Source of the DNA: Parerythrobacter aestuarii
GTDB taxonomy: Bacteria; Pseudomonadota; Alphaproteobacteria; Sphingomonadales; Sphingomonadaceae
Direction of reading: 5' to 3'
NCBI RefSeq assembly: GCF_030140925.1
Contig: NZ_JARBWD010000001.1
Location: 2,170,001-2,234,000, forward strand
Length of the DNA stretch: 64,000 nucleotides
The translations under genes and the position numbers were made by a program. The notes under the pieces were generated by a model. It saw only the letters and a program-made list of their open reading frames with translations, was not told the origin of the DNA and did no database searches. Shown here in pieces: positions 1 to 8,929 of this stretch. Positions within the stretch are counted from its first letter, which is position 1, and each line of letters begins with the position of its first letter.

Positions 1-1973
1 AAGTACTGCCACCGTTCGCGTGCATCGGTGTTGGCCCTGAGACGCGGGAGGTTGCGGGTCAGCCGGGCCGCAGCGATCTTCTCCGCCCGGATCCGGTCAG
101 CCGGGATTTCGCGCTCGACCGTACGGTAGGACTGTTCCAGCCTGAGGACGTCCCCGTCGAGGGTCGCGACCGATTCGACCCGCGCCCCGGCGGCGACCTG
201 ATCGATCGAATCCTCACCGCGCATGGAGATCCCGTCGCCATCGTGCGGCAGCAGGATCGTGGTTTCGCTGCGCGAGTAGGAAGGTCCATAAACGGCCAGC
301 GGAAGCTCCTTCCATTCAGCCCGGGCCCGATCGGCAGATACCGACAGGCTGGACAGCACCTGCGCCGGGACGGTCGATTCGGAATAGCCACGCTTGCGAT
401 CCCAACCCGACCAGATCACGCCCTTGGCGGTAACGGTCGCGACCGACAGCTCCTTGTCGTAAGTGACATCGGCTTCGATCACATTGGCTTCGCCGAGCGC
501 GCCGGCAACAGCTGCATCGAGCGATTGCTGACGCATCTTCTCGTTGGCTTTCAGCACCAGTTCCCACTGGCTGGCAGCAGCGCCGCGGGTTTCGATCGTA
601 ACGTCGAACAACCCGGGCAGGAACAGACCGGCGCTCTGGTCGACTTTCAGCGAAACCAGCTGGTCCGGCAACGCCTTGGGACGTTCGGCCATATCGATCA
701 GCTCCGCGCCCTTTTCGCCGATCGGCAGCGCGAAATAGAACCGCGGCACGTCGGCGATATTTTCCAGCCGTGTGCCGGCGCTGGTCCCGTCGAGCCAGTA
801 GGTCTCCCCATCGATTTGCGCTCGCACGATGACATGATCGAAATTGCCCGCCAGCGGCAGCAGGACGGAAACGGTATCGCCGCCTGAGCTCTTTACCAGC
901 ACAGGATCGGCCTCGATCCCCATTTCATGCAGCATCGCCAGCAGCAGCAAGGTCTTCGCCTTGCAATCGCCATAGCGTTGCTCCCACGTCTCTGCCGGGC
1001 TTTGCGGCAGATAGTTGCCGCCATCGAGACCATTGAGAAGATAGCTGATCTCATCCTGCACCAGCTTGGTCGCAGCAGCAGCGCGAGCCAGCGGCGTATC
1101 ATGCTCGGCCATGATCCTCGCAACCTGCGCGGCAATCTCGCCTTCCGGATCAATCGTACCGGTAGTCGCATAGTACGGGGCCATCACCCGCGAGAGATCG
1201 GCGTATCCGTCAAGATTGGTTGCTTGCACGAGCGGCGGCAGCCGGAAGCGCGCCGGCGCATCGGAGGGTTTGTCTTTCTGTTCTGCTAGCGGCAGGTCGA
1301 TGGTTAGCTTGTAGTAGCCATCTTCGAGCACCGGTTCAGGGGTCGGGAGTTCACCCTGCGTCGCCCAGACGATGTCTTCATCCTCAGGCCAAGAGATCGA
1401 CACGGCAGCCTTGCCGACCGGCAGGTCCCCGGCGAGCAGCCGCTCGGTGAATTGCATCTTGTCGCCCAGCGCCTGGTCGGACAGTGTCACAGAATAGGCC
1501 AGCCTGACAATGTCACCGACCCGCGCACCGGGCAGGTTGATGGTTGCCGTCAGCTGCCCGTCGACCATCCGCCGCTCCAGCCGCCTTTCGCGCCGAATGA
1601 CCTCGAATTTCGCTCCATCCGCAATCAGGTCGATGGTTCCGCCATCGCGAACCAGCTCCAGCCGGTGCACGATCAGATCGCCCTTGTCAGGCAGCCAATT
1701 GGCACTGAGCGTGCCGAACTGCGTCAGCATTTGAGGTGTGCTCAGGCTGAGCACTGCGTCCTGATACCGCCACACCCTGCCATCTTCGAGCCGCGCCTGC
1801 TTGTCAGCCAGTACGACCGGGAATTCCGCGTCGGCAGGCATTTCCGGTAGCGCAGCAATCTCCACCCATTCCGGAGCCGGCTCGTAGAGCACTTCTTCCC
1901 CGGCCTGCACCGGCTGCGCAAGCAGTACCGTCGGAACAATGATCGGTGCCGCAAAGCAAAAATAGCGATTCAT
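1..1973 (-). CDS. Secreted DUF3857/transglutaminase-like protein (3' end outside window)
   Basis: The reading frame starts at an ATG at 1973 and stays open to the left edge, so about 657 codons of the N-terminal part are present and the stop is missing. The first ~23 residues form a signal peptide ending near Q-A-G. A DUF3857-type all-beta region follows (roughly residues 55-220), then a transglutaminase-like core. The presumed catalytic triad is visible: Cys337 in YGDCKAK, His380 in FDHVIV and Asp395 in YWLDGT. Proteins of this architecture are exported and are common in Bacteroidetes and sphingomonads, but their substrate is unknown. It is divergent from purB, with about 215 bp between the two starts. 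The fold assignment is fairly secure; the function is not. Confidence 0.85.
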   Translation of the reverse strand, partial: MNRYFCFAAPIIVPTVLLAQPVQAGEEVLYEPAPEWVEIAALPEMPADAEFPVVLADKQARLEDGRVWRYQDAVLSLSTPQMLTQFGTLSANWLPDKGDLIVHRLELVRDGGTIDLIADGAKFEVIRRERRLERRMVDGQLTATINLPGARVGDIVRLAYSVTLSDQALGDKMQFTERLLAGDLPVGKAAVSISWPEDEDIVWATQGELPTPEPVLEDGYYKLTIDLPLAEQKDKPSDAPARFRLPPLVQATNLDGYADLSRVMAPYYATTGTIDPEGEIAAQVARIMAEHDTPLARAAAATKLVQDEISYLLNGLDGGNYLPQSPAETWEQRYGDCKAKTLLLLAMLHEMGIEADPVLVKSSGGDTVSVLLPLAGNFDHVIVRAQIDGETYWLDGTSAGTRLENIADVPRFYFALPIGEKGAELIDMAERPKALPDQLVSLKVDQSAGLFLPGLFDVTIETRGAAASQWELVLKANEKMRQQSLDAAVAGALGEANVIEADVTYDKELSVATVTAKGVIWSGWDRKRGYSESTVPAQVLSSLSVSADRARAEWKELPLAVYGPSYSRSETTILLPHDGDGISMRGEDSIDQVAAGARVESVATLDGDVLRLEQSYRTVEREIPADRIRAEKIAAARLTRNLPRLRANTDARERWQY

Positions 1974-2189
1974 CAAAGTACTACCCCTGAGCCCAATTTC
2001 CTCAGTAGACATAACGGGCAACAACACCTTTGCAATCAGGGTCGAAAGTCCACCGGACGATTGTGGCCGGTAATTGCGTTCCGCATTGGCGACAAAGCCC
2101 CCAGCACGCTTGCAATGGCAGCAGACCCGCCCTAGCCGCGCTGGGCGCAACGCAACAGTTTCACCAATTCCTTCACTTGGAGCCCGACG

Positions 2190-3500
2190 ATGGTCCCCCG
2201 CTATGCCCGCCCCGCCATGACTGCGATCTGGGAGCCTGAAGCCAAATACGAAATCTGGTTCCTGATCGAAGCCCATGCGACGCAGAAGCTGGCCGATCTG
2301 GGCGTCGTGCCGGAAAGCGGGGCCAAGGCGCTGTGGGACTGGTGGCAGACCAACCCCGGCATCGATGTCGCCGCGATCGATGCCAAGGAAGCGGTACTCA
2401 AGCACGACGTGATCGCTTTCCTCGACTGGGTGGCCGAGCAAGTCGGTCCCGAAGCGCGGTTCATGCACCAGGGCATGACCAGCTCCGACGTGCTGGACAC
2501 CACGCTGGCGGTGCAGCTGGCACGGGCTACCGACCTGTTGCTCGAAGACATGGATGCGCTGCTCGCAGCCATCGAGCGGCGCGCACAGGAGCACAAGTAC
2601 ACCGCCACTATCGGGCGCAGCCACGGCATCCACGCCGAGCCGACGACATTCGGGCTCAAGCTGGCCCAGGCCTATGCCGAGTTCGACCGCTGCCGCTCGC
2701 GTCTGGTAGCGGCGCGCGCTGAAATCGCCACCTGTGCGATCAGCGGCGCGGTCGGGACGTTCGCCAATGTCGACCCAAGCGTGGAAGAGTATGTCGCCGA
2801 ACAGCTTGGGCTGGCGGTCGAACCGGTGAGCACGCAGGTGATCCCGCGCGATCGCCATGCGGCGTATTTCTCCACCCTCGCAGTGATCGCTTCGAGCATC
2901 GAACGGCTGGCAGTCGAGATCCGCCACCTGCAGCGCACCGAAGTGCTCGAAGCGGAGGAATATTTTTCCCCCGGACAAAAGGGTTCATCGGCGATGCCGC
3001 ACAAGCGCAATCCGATCCTGACCGAAAACCTGACCGGTCAGGCGCGCATGATCCGCGCCTACGCCATGCCCGCGCTCGAAAACGTGGCGCTGTGGCATGA
3101 GCGGGATATCTCGCACAGCTCGGTGGAACGCTTCATCGGTCCCGATGCCACCATCACGCTCGACTTTGCCCTCGCTCGCCTGACCGGCGTAGTCGACAAG
3201 CTGCTGGTCTACCCCGAACGGATGCAGAAGAACCTCGACCGCATGGGCGGCCTCGTCCACTCGCAACGGGTGTTGCTGGCGCTGACGCAAGCGGGCATCA
3301 CCCGCGACAACGCCTATCGCCTGGTCCAGCGCAACGCGATGAAAGTTTGGGAATCGGACGGCCAGCTTTCGCTTCTCGAACTGCTGAAGGCAGACGAGGA
3401 AGTCGCCGCCGCCATGAGCGAACAGGAACTGGAAGAGAAATTCGACTTGGACTACCACTTCAAGCACGTCGATACGATCTTCGCGCGGGTATTTGGCTAA
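2190..3500 (+). CDS. purB: Adenylosuccinate lyase
   Basis: This 436-residue enzyme of the fumarase/aspartase superfamily acts twice in purine synthesis: it splits SAICAR to AICAR plus fumarate, and adenylosuccinate to AMP plus fumarate. The superfamily signature [10 protein letters not shown] is at residues 266-275, and the conserved His145 lies in [14 protein letters not shown]. The length is normal for the Bacillus-like PurB type. The ATG at 2190 is preceded by TTGGAG about 7 nt upstream; a second in-frame ATG nine codons downstream could also serve, because many PurB proteins begin near RYARPAM. It stands first in a run of biosynthetic genes (lapA-like, pyrF) after a 215-bp upstream region. 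Confidence 0.97.
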   Translation: MVPRYARPAMTAIWEPEAKYEIWFLIEAHATQKLADLGVVPESGAKALWDWWQTNPGIDVAAIDAKEAVLKHDVIAFLDWVAEQVGPEARFMHQGMTSSDVLDTTLAVQLARATDLLLEDMDALLAAIERRAQEHKYTATIGRSHGIHAEPTTFGLKLAQAYAEFDRCRSRLVAARAEIATCAISGAVGTFANVDPSVEEYVAEQLGLAVEPVSTQVIPRDRHAAYFSTLAVIASSIERLAVEIRHLQRTEVLEAEEYFSPGQKGSSAMPHKRNPILTENLTGQARMIRAYAMPALENVALWHERDISHSSVERFIGPDATITLDFALARLTGVVDKLLVYPERMQKNLDRMGGLVHSQRVLLALTQAGITRDNAYRLVQRNAMKVWESDGQLSLLELLKADEEVAAAMSEQELEEKFDLDYHFKHVDTIFARVFG

Positions 3501-3565
3501 GCGAACGGCTGGACGCGACGCTGGCTTCGCCCTAGCATTCGCACGAAAAGAGGGAGGAAATCGCC

Positions 3566-3937
3566 TTGCAGATCATCCGCACTATTGTCTGGGTCCTGAT
3601 CCTGGCGGTCCTGCTGATCTTTTCGTGGTTCAACTGGACGCCAGTCGAAGTGCGAATCTGGGAAAACCTGCTGGTCGAGACCAAGGTCCCGGCGCTGGTG
3701 ATTGTCTCGTTCCTGCTCGGCCTGCTGCCGATGTGGCTTTATCATCGCGGAGCCAAGTGGAGCCTTAATCGCAAGATCGTGAGCCTGGAAAATGCCGCCC
3801 GCGCCACCATCGCGCCGGTAGCCAAGGCGGACCCTGCCCCCTCGCCCGCTCCGCCGCCAGCTGCGGCACCGCACCCCAGCGCCGCCCCGCCGCAGCCTGA
3901 AAGCGACCACCTCAAACCGGAAAGCAATACGCCGTGA
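3566..3937 (+). CDS. lapA: LapA-domain (DUF1049) inner-membrane protein
   Basis: A 123-residue protein with two hydrophobic segments (about residues 5-22 and 42-60) separated by the FNWTPVEVRIW-type loop typical of LapA/DUF1049 proteins. In Escherichia coli LapA works with LapB in control of lipopolysaccharide assembly; whether that holds here is inference. The C-terminal ~45 residues are a proline/alanine-rich low-complexity cytoplasmic tail, longer than usual. The start is a TTG at 3566, supported by a strong ribosome site (AGGGAGG, 3551-3557). The stop overlaps the GTG of pyrF by 4 bp (GTGA), so the two are translationally coupled. lapA next to pyrF is, from memory, a usual arrangement in alphaproteobacteria. 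Confidence 0.85.
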   Translation: MQIIRTIVWVLILAVLLIFSWFNWTPVEVRIWENLLVETKVPALVIVSFLLGLLPMWLYHRGAKWSLNRKIVSLENAARATIAPVAKADPAPSPAPPPAAAPHPSAAPPQPESDHLKPESNTP

Positions 3938-4608
3938 GCAACCCCGTTTTTCTCGCCCTCGACGTTCCGCGGCTCGAGGCGGGAAAAACCCTTGTCGACA
4001 AGGTCAAGGCGCATATCGGCGGCGTGAAGCTGGGCATGGAATTCTTCTATGCCCACGGCCATCACGGCGTGCACGAGATCGCCCATTGCGGCCTGCCGAT
4101 CTTCCTCGACCTGAAGCTGCACGATATTCCCAACACCGTCGCCGCCGCGATGCAGTCCATCCATGTGCTGGAACCGGCGATTGTCACAGTCCATGCCAGC
4201 GGCGGGCGGGCGATGATGGAAGATGCCAAGGCCGCCGCCGGCGAGAACACGAGAGTCGTTGCTGTCACCATGCTCACCAGCCTCGACGAGCGCGATCTCG
4301 AGCGGACCGGAGTGAATGGATCTGCCCACGATCACGTGCTGCGGCTGGCCGAACTGGCGGAAAGTGCCGGGCTCGACGGGATCGTGTGCTCGGGCCACGA
4401 AGTCGGCGCGGTCCACAAGCAATGGAAGAAGGGCTTCTTCGTCGTCCCCGGCCTGCGACCGGCAGGCAGCGCATCCGGCGACCAGAAGCGCGTTGTAACC
4501 CCGCGACAGGCCCGCGACGATGGTGCCAGCGTCCTCGTCATCGGCCGTCCGATCAGCAAGGCTGACGACCCGGTACAAGCCGCGAGGGCGATCGAGGCAA
4601 CACTGTGA
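3934..4608 (+). CDS. pyrF: Orotidine 5'-phosphate decarboxylase
   Basis: This 224-residue TIM-barrel enzyme makes UMP from OMP, the last step of de novo pyrimidine synthesis. The family signature is at residues 57-69 (FLDLKLHDIPNTV), containing the catalytic Asp-Lys-Asp array (D59, K61, D64). The phosphate-binding end of the barrel is seen in VVPGLRP and in the late VIGRPI segment. Translation starts at a GTG overlapping the lapA-like stop, and its own TGA overlaps the GTG of the metallo-beta-lactamase gene by the same GTGA arrangement. All three genes are thus likely cotranscribed and coupled. Confidence 0.97.
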   Translation: MSNPVFLALDVPRLEAGKTLVDKVKAHIGGVKLGMEFFYAHGHHGVHEIAHCGLPIFLDLKLHDIPNTVAAAMQSIHVLEPAIVTVHASGGRAMMEDAKAAAGENTRVVAVTMLTSLDERDLERTGVNGSAHDHVLRLAELAESAGLDGIVCSGHEVGAVHKQWKKGFFVVPGLRPAGSASGDQKRVVTPRQARDDGASVLVIGRPISKADDPVQAARAIEATL

Positions 4609-5390
4609 GTCTCCGCGCCTCAGTGCTGCTCGTCACACTTGCGCTCACCGCTTGCATCCCGTCCGAAATCCATGCGCCGATCGCGCAGCAGGAGGCTGAC
4701 CGACAGGTCATTCGCTTTGGCGAAGTGTCCTTCACCAAGCTCGCCGAGGGCGTGTGGATGCATACGACCTATCTCGACCTGATGGGGTTCGGGCCGATCC
4801 CTTCCAACGGCTTGCTGGTGGTCGATGGCGAGAACACCATCCTTGTCGACACAGCATGGACCGACCCGCAGACCGAGCAGGTGCTGCGCTGGGCCGAACA
4901 GGTGCTGACAAAGCCCGTGCGCGCAGCGGTCGTGACCCATGCTCACCAGGACAAGATGGGTGGCATGGCAGCGCTCAGAGCGCGGGGCATTCCGAGCTGG
5001 GCGCATCCGTGGAGCAATGAAGACGCGCCGAAGAACGACTTGCTACCGGCCGACAGAGCGTTGGTGTTCGATGCCAATGGCTGGGCCACGGGTTCGGGTG
5101 CAGCAGCATTGGCTCCGCTGCAGGTCTACTATCCCGGCGGTGCCCACACGCGCGACAACATCACGGTCGGCCTGCCGATACAGGGGATCGCGTTCGGCGG
5201 GTGCATGATAAAATCAAGCGATTCAGCGACACTGGGCAATCTCGCCGATGCCGATCTCAAGGGCTATGCGCAGTCGACACGTAATTTCGGCGCAGCGTTT
5301 GCGGACTACGCAATCATCGCGATGAGCCATTCGCCGCCGGAAGGCCGCAAGGCGATCGAACGGACCGAAAAGCTGGCGAAAGAGCTTTAG
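4605..5390 (+). CDS. NDM-like subclass B1 metallo-beta-lactamase (lipoprotein)
   Basis: A 261-residue metallo-beta-lactamase-fold protein. Family knowledge predicts zinc-dependent hydrolysis of beta-lactams, including carbapenems, in the periplasm. All six B1 zinc ligands are present: His112, His114 and Asp116 in THAHQDKMGG, His181 in GGAHTRDN, Cys200 in FGGC and His242 in MSHS. The blocks SNGL, VDTAWTD, THAHQDKMGGM, AFGGC-IK and LGNL-DAD match NDM-1 as I remember it; a hand alignment gives roughly half identical positions. The N-terminus is a lipoprotein signal with lipobox LTAC (Cys17), and NDM-1 is also a lipoprotein. The GTG start overlaps the pyrF stop by 4 bp. Base and codon use match the neighbours and no mobile element is near, so it looks resident. 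Similar enzymes have been described from Erythrobacter. Substrate range is inference. Confidence 0.93.
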   Translation: MSLRASVLLVTLALTACIPSEIHAPIAQQEADRQVIRFGEVSFTKLAEGVWMHTTYLDLMGFGPIPSNGLLVVDGENTILVDTAWTDPQTEQVLRWAEQVLTKPVRAAVVTHAHQDKMGGMAALRARGIPSWAHPWSNEDAPKNDLLPADRALVFDANGWATGSGAAALAPLQVYYPGGAHTRDNITVGLPIQGIAFGGCMIKSSDSATLGNLADADLKGYAQSTRNFGAAFADYAIIAMSHSPPEGRKAIERTEKLAKEL

Positions 5391-5854
5391 CTGGTCTCAG
5401 CCGGCGCTGCAGTTCCGGTAGGGGCATTGTTCGGCACGGGCGGCTCCTTGCCGGGAATGACACTACGATTGTAGCCCTGCAGCAGCAACCCATCGCCAGC
5501 GCGGCGGAACAGGAAGGTCTCTGTCGCCTCCCCGGCCTCGAATTGCGTCGTATGAGTCACCCGCAGCGTCGTCACGCCATTGTTGGTGTTGATGTTGAAG
5601 CCTTCGCGCTCGGTCGATTTCGTCTTGCCCCAGACTTGCATCAGCCGGGTGATCGTTGCCTCGAATTCCCCGCGAGAGCCAGCACGCCGGAGTTCGTCGG
5701 CCGCAGTGCTCCAGATGGCTCCGAGGTGACCGTCGTCATAGCGCTGGTGGAACTGCGCTACGGCGGCATCGGCATCTTCCAGCTCGGCCATCGGATTACA
5801 GGCCGCGACCAGCAGCAGCATCGCCCCGGCCATGAACATGCGCAATTGTGTCAT
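5387..5854 (-). CDS. Hypothetical lipoprotein, possible NTF2-like (DUF4019/DUF3887-like)
   Basis: A 155-residue protein whose start is placed at the ATG at 5854, because the following sequence is a typical lipoprotein signal with lipobox VAAC (Cys19); an upstream in-frame ATG would bury this signal. The mature part begins with a helix-rich stretch (DADAAVAQFHQRYDDG) followed by alternating beta segments ending in LLLQGYNRS. This pattern recalls small NTF2-like accessory lipoproteins, but the family call is weak. The C-terminal tail is proline/alanine-rich. Its TAA stop overlaps the TAG stop of the convergent metallo-beta-lactamase gene. It lies between pyrF/bla and trpF, which are usually adjacent without these two genes. 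Confidence 0.65.
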   Translation of the reverse strand: MTQLRMFMAGAMLLLVAACNPMAELEDADAAVAQFHQRYDDGHLGAIWSTAADELRRAGSRGEFEATITRLMQVWGKTKSTEREGFNINTNNGVTTLRVTHTTQFEAGEATETFLFRRAGDGLLLQGYNRSVIPGKEPPVPNNAPTGTAAPAETS

Positions 5855-5963
5855 AAGTGCCCCCGTCTTTTCCCCTGCGAAAGCTGTCACAGGTGCCAGC
5901 GCAAGGCAAGCCAGGGCCAAAGTGCAGGCTTGCGGCCAGATGTGCGCCCGCTAGGAGCATCCC

Positions 5964-6617
5964 ATGGCCAGCATCGGCATCAAGATCTGCGGCATCGACC
6001 GGGCCGAAGCGCTCGACGCGGCGATTGCGGCGCGGGCGAGCCATGTCGGTTTCGTGTTCTTTCCGCCCTCGCCGCGGTTTCTCAAGGCAGACGCAGCGGC
6101 AGCGCTGGCAGGTCGAGCCGCAGGCAAGGTCGAGCGGGTCGGCCTGTTCGTCGATCCTGACGATGCCTCGCTGGCCGAAGGCGTTGCCACCGGGCTCGAC
6201 ACGATCCAGCTGCACGGCGAGGAAACACCCGAGCGGGTGGCGCAGGTCAAGGCGCGGTTCGGCAAGTCGGTGTGGAAGGTGCTGCCGGTTGCCTCCGCCG
6301 AGGATATTGCCCGCGCGGAAGGCTATCATGGGGTCGCTGACTTCCTGCTGTTCGATGCCAAGACGCCCAAGGGGGCGCTGCCCGGCGGGATGGGCCTGCG
6401 TTTCGACTGGTCGCTGCTGGCGGGCTACCGTGGTGCGACGCCCTGGGGCCTGGCCGGCGGTCTCAACGCCGCCAATGTCGCCGAGGCTATCGCGCTCACC
6501 GGTGCGCCGCTGGTCGACGCCTCGAGCGGGATCGAGAGAGAGCCCGGCGTCAAGGATGTTGCGAAGATCAGAGACTTTTGTGCAGCCGCAAGGAAAACCA
6601 CTAGCAATTCCCCTTGA
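5964..6617 (+). CDS. trpF: Phosphoribosylanthranilate isomerase
   Basis: This 217-residue TIM-barrel enzyme carries out the Amadori rearrangement of phosphoribosylanthranilate to CdRP in tryptophan synthesis. The N-terminal KICG motif (residues 7-10, catalytic Cys9) is present, as are VGLFVDP, IQLHGEE, the LLFDAKTPKG strand with the acid catalyst, and the phosphate-binding GGL and VDASSGIE segments. An AGGAG at about 5951 precedes the ATG. It opens the trpF-trpB-(small ORF)-trpA-accD-folC run. A palindromic repeat begins immediately after its stop and separates it from trpB by about 90 bp. Confidence 0.97.
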   Translation: MASIGIKICGIDRAEALDAAIAARASHVGFVFFPPSPRFLKADAAAALAGRAAGKVERVGLFVDPDDASLAEGVATGLDTIQLHGEETPERVAQVKARFGKSVWKVLPVASAEDIARAEGYHGVADFLLFDAKTPKGALPGGMGLRFDWSLLAGYRGATPWGLAGGLNAANVAEAIALTGAPLVDASSGIEREPGVKDVAKIRDFCAAARKTTSNSP

Positions 6618-6618
6618 C

Positions 6619-6693
6619 CCGTTCGCCCTGAGCCTGTCGAAGGGCAGGCAGAAGCGCCCGCCAATCGTACTTCGACAAGCTCAGCACGAACGG
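6619..6693. repeat. Palindromic intergenic repeat (GAGC-TGTCGAAG type)
   Basis: Two 27-bp arms (6619-6645 and 6667-6693) form an imperfect inverted repeat around a 21-bp centre. Both arms share the core CTGAGC(C/T)TGTCGAAG. From memory, this motif is a dispersed intergenic repeat in sphingomonad and other GC-rich proteobacterial genomes. In RNA it would form a large hairpin between trpF and trpB, and it might modulate transcription or mRNA decay; that role is inference. Confidence 0.8.
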
Positions 6694-6707
6694 ATTTCCA
6701 AATTTCG

Positions 6708-7919
6708 ATGAATACCCCCAACACCTTCCGCAACCAGCCTGACGAGCGCGGGCATTTCGGCGATTATGGCGGGCGCTATGTCGCCGAAACGCTGATGCCG
6801 CTGATCCTCGACCTGGAGAAGGAATACCGCGCGGCGCAGGCCGATCCGGCGTTCCAGGCGCAGTTCGACGACCTGCTCGAGCATTATGTCGGTAGGCCCT
6901 CGCCGCTCTATTTCGCCGAGCGGCTGACCGAAGCGCTCGGGGGCGCGCAGGTGTGGTTCAAGCGCGACGAGCTCAACCATACGGGCGCGCACAAGATCAA
7001 CAATTGCATCGGGCAGATCCTGCTCGCCATGCGCATGGGCAAGACCCGCATCATCGCGGAAACCGGCGCGGGCCAGCACGGGGTTGCCACCGCCACCGTC
7101 TGCGCGCGGTTCGGCCTGCCCTGCGTGATCTACATGGGCGCGACCGACGTGGCGCGGCAGCAGCCCAACGTGTTCCGCATGAAACTGCTCGGCGCGGAAG
7201 TGGTGCCCGTCCACAGCGGCGCGGCGACGCTCAAGGACGCGATGAACGAGGGGCTGCGCGACTGGGTCGCGAACGTCCACGACACCTTCTACATCATCGG
7301 CACTGCCGCCGGCCCGCATCCCTATCCGGAGCTGGTGCGCGATTTCCAGAGCGTGATCGGCCGCGAGGCCCGCGCGCAGATGCTCGACCGCACCGGCCGC
7401 CTGCCCGATCTGCTGGTAGCGGCCATCGGTGGCGGCTCCAACGCGCTCGGCCTGTTCCACCCTTTCCTCGACGATCCCGAAGTGAAGATGCTCGGCGTCG
7501 AAGCGGCCGGCTATGGCCTCGACGGCGACCAGCATGCCGCCAGCCTGCTCGGCGGCTTCCCCGGCATTCTGCACGGCAACAAGACCTACCTGCTGCAGGA
7601 CGAGGACGGCCAGATCACCGAAGGCCACTCGATCAGCGCCGGGCTCGACTATCCCGGCATCGGGCCTGAACATGCCTGGCTCAAGGACATGGAGCGGGTC
7701 GAATACACCGCCGTCACCGACGACGAAGCGCTGGATGCGTTCCAACTGCTGTGCCGCACCGAAGGCATCATTCCCGCGCTGGAGCCAAGCCACGCGATTG
7801 CCGCGGTGGCGAAGCGGGCGAAGGACATGCCCGAGGACTCAATCATCCTTGCGAACCTCTGTGGGCGCGGGGACAAGGACATTTTCACGGTGGCCGAGAA
7901 GCTTGGGGTGGAGATGTGA
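6708..7919 (+). CDS. trpB: Tryptophan synthase beta chain
   Basis: A 403-residue PLP enzyme that joins indole and serine to make tryptophan, working as an alpha2-beta2 complex with TrpA. The PLP-binding lysine is Lys96 in HTGAHKINN. The glycine-rich phosphate-binding loop is GGGSNALG, and the catalytic-region blocks [10 protein letters not shown] and [13 protein letters not shown] are intact. Its length is normal for the TrpB1 type. Its TGA overlaps the GTG of a small membrane-protein gene by 4 bp, so the usual direct trpB-trpA junction is interrupted. A dispersed repeat sits just upstream. Confidence 0.98.
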   Translation: MNTPNTFRNQPDERGHFGDYGGRYVAETLMPLILDLEKEYRAAQADPAFQAQFDDLLEHYVGRPSPLYFAERLTEALGGAQVWFKRDELNHTGAHKINNCIGQILLAMRMGKTRIIAETGAGQHGVATATVCARFGLPCVIYMGATDVARQQPNVFRMKLLGAEVVPVHSGAATLKDAMNEGLRDWVANVHDTFYIIGTAAGPHPYPELVRDFQSVIGREARAQMLDRTGRLPDLLVAAIGGGSNALGLFHPFLDDPEVKMLGVEAAGYGLDGDQHAASLLGGFPGILHGNKTYLLQDEDGQITEGHSISAGLDYPGIGPEHAWLKDMERVEYTAVTDDEALDAFQLLCRTEGIIPALEPSHAIAAVAKRAKDMPEDSIILANLCGRGDKDIFTVAEKLGVEM

Positions 7920-8146
7920 AGCGAGACAATCGGATATTGTCGGCGATTTTTCTGCAGATCTTGATGTGGATTTCGGCAATCGCCTGGTACCGTATGCTCG
8001 GCGCTCGCATCCGGCGCACCGACACCAACTTCATCAACAATTATATGCCGCACATGCCCGAGATGTTCGCGTTCTTTTTCGCACTCCTTTGCGGATTCCT
8101 CACGCTTCTGATTCTTGGCTGGACATGGTGGAGACCGAAGCCATGA
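7916..8146 (+). CDS. Small two-helix membrane protein between trpB and trpA
   Basis: A 76-codon frame that I do not recognise. The GTG start overlaps the trpB stop (GTGA) and its TGA overlaps the trpA ATG (ATGA). This exact chaining argues that it is translated. Two hydrophobic segments are visible: about residues 7-22 ([15 protein letters not shown]) and 45-65 ([21 protein letters not shown]), joined by a polar loop with [17 protein letters not shown]. The tail is WWRPKP. This predicts a helical hairpin in the inner membrane with both ends on the same side. Base composition is less GC-rich than in trpB and trpA. It could be a lineage-specific insertion without a tryptophan role, or a protein tied to the pathway. 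Confidence 0.75.
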   Translation: MKRDNRILSAIFLQILMWISAIAWYRMLGARIRRTDTNFINNYMPHMPEMFAFFFALLCGFLTLLILGWTWWRPKP

Positions 8147-8922
8147 CCCGCCTCTCCGCCACCTTATCCAAGCCCCGCCCCGCTCTCGTCTGCTTCCTTA
8201 CCGCGGGCGATGGCGATACGGCGGCCAATCTCGATGCGCTGGTCGCGGGCGGTGCGGATGTGATCGAGCTGGGGATGCCCTTTACCGATCCGATGGCCGA
8301 TGGCCCTGCGATCCAGGCGGCGAATTTGCGCTCGCTCGGTGCGGGGACGACCACGCGCGACGTGCTGATGATCGCCAACGAGTTCCGCGACCGCCACCCC
8401 GATGTGCCGCTGGTGCTGATGGGCTATGCCAACCCGATGGTGCGGCGCGGGCCGGAATGGTTTGCCGCCGAATGCGCTGGCTGCGGCGTCGACGGGGTGA
8501 TCTGCGTCGATATCCCGCCGGAGGAAGACGATGCGCTCGGCCCTGCCCTGCGCGCCAACGGTATCGCCCCGATCCGGCTCGCCACGCCCACCACCGATGC
8601 GGCGCGGCTTCCCGCCGTGATCGAAGGCTCCGAAGGGTTCCTCTACTATGTCGCGGTCGCCGGGATCACCGGCATGCAGCAGGCGGCGATCGAATCGATC
8701 GAGGCTAACGTCACCCGGATCAAGCAATCGACCGACATCCCCGTTGCCGTCGGATTTGGCGTGCGCACGCCCGGGCAGGCGGCAGAGATCGCCCGCGTGG
8801 CGGACGGGGTCGTGGTCGGCTCGGCGCTGGTCGAGCTGGTCGCAGAATACGGCAAGGATGCGCCTGCGAAGCTGCGCGAGCTCACCAGCGCGCTGGCGAC
8901 AGCGGTCCATTCGGCGCGGTAG
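8143..8922 (+). CDS. trpA: Tryptophan synthase alpha chain
   Basis: A 259-residue TIM-barrel subunit that cleaves indole-3-glycerol phosphate to indole and glyceraldehyde 3-phosphate, channelling indole to TrpB. The catalytic residues Glu42 (IELGMPFTDP) and Asp53 (MADGPAIQ) are present, as are the phosphate-binding GFGVRTP and GSALVE segments near the C-terminus. The ATG at 8143 overlaps the stop of the upstream small membrane-protein gene by 4 bp. A longer in-frame extension upstream lies over trpB and is not credible. Confidence 0.98.
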   Translation: MTRLSATLSKPRPALVCFLTAGDGDTAANLDALVAGGADVIELGMPFTDPMADGPAIQAANLRSLGAGTTTRDVLMIANEFRDRHPDVPLVLMGYANPMVRRGPEWFAAECAGCGVDGVICVDIPPEEDDALGPALRANGIAPIRLATPTTDAARLPAVIEGSEGFLYYVAVAGITGMQQAAIESIEANVTRIKQSTDIPVAVGFGVRTPGQAAEIARVADGVVVGSALVELVAEYGKDAPAKLRELTSALATAVHSAR

Positions 8923-8929
8923 CCAACAG

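Noticed and set aside
4605..5390. Recent acquisition of the metallo-beta-lactamase gene on a mobile element
   Set aside because: No insertion sequence, integron site or direct repeat; codon use matches the surroundings and the start overlaps pyrF.
6681..7793. A 370-codon frame antisense to trpB
   Set aside because: Complementary to a fully conserved trpB; composition typical of shadow frames.
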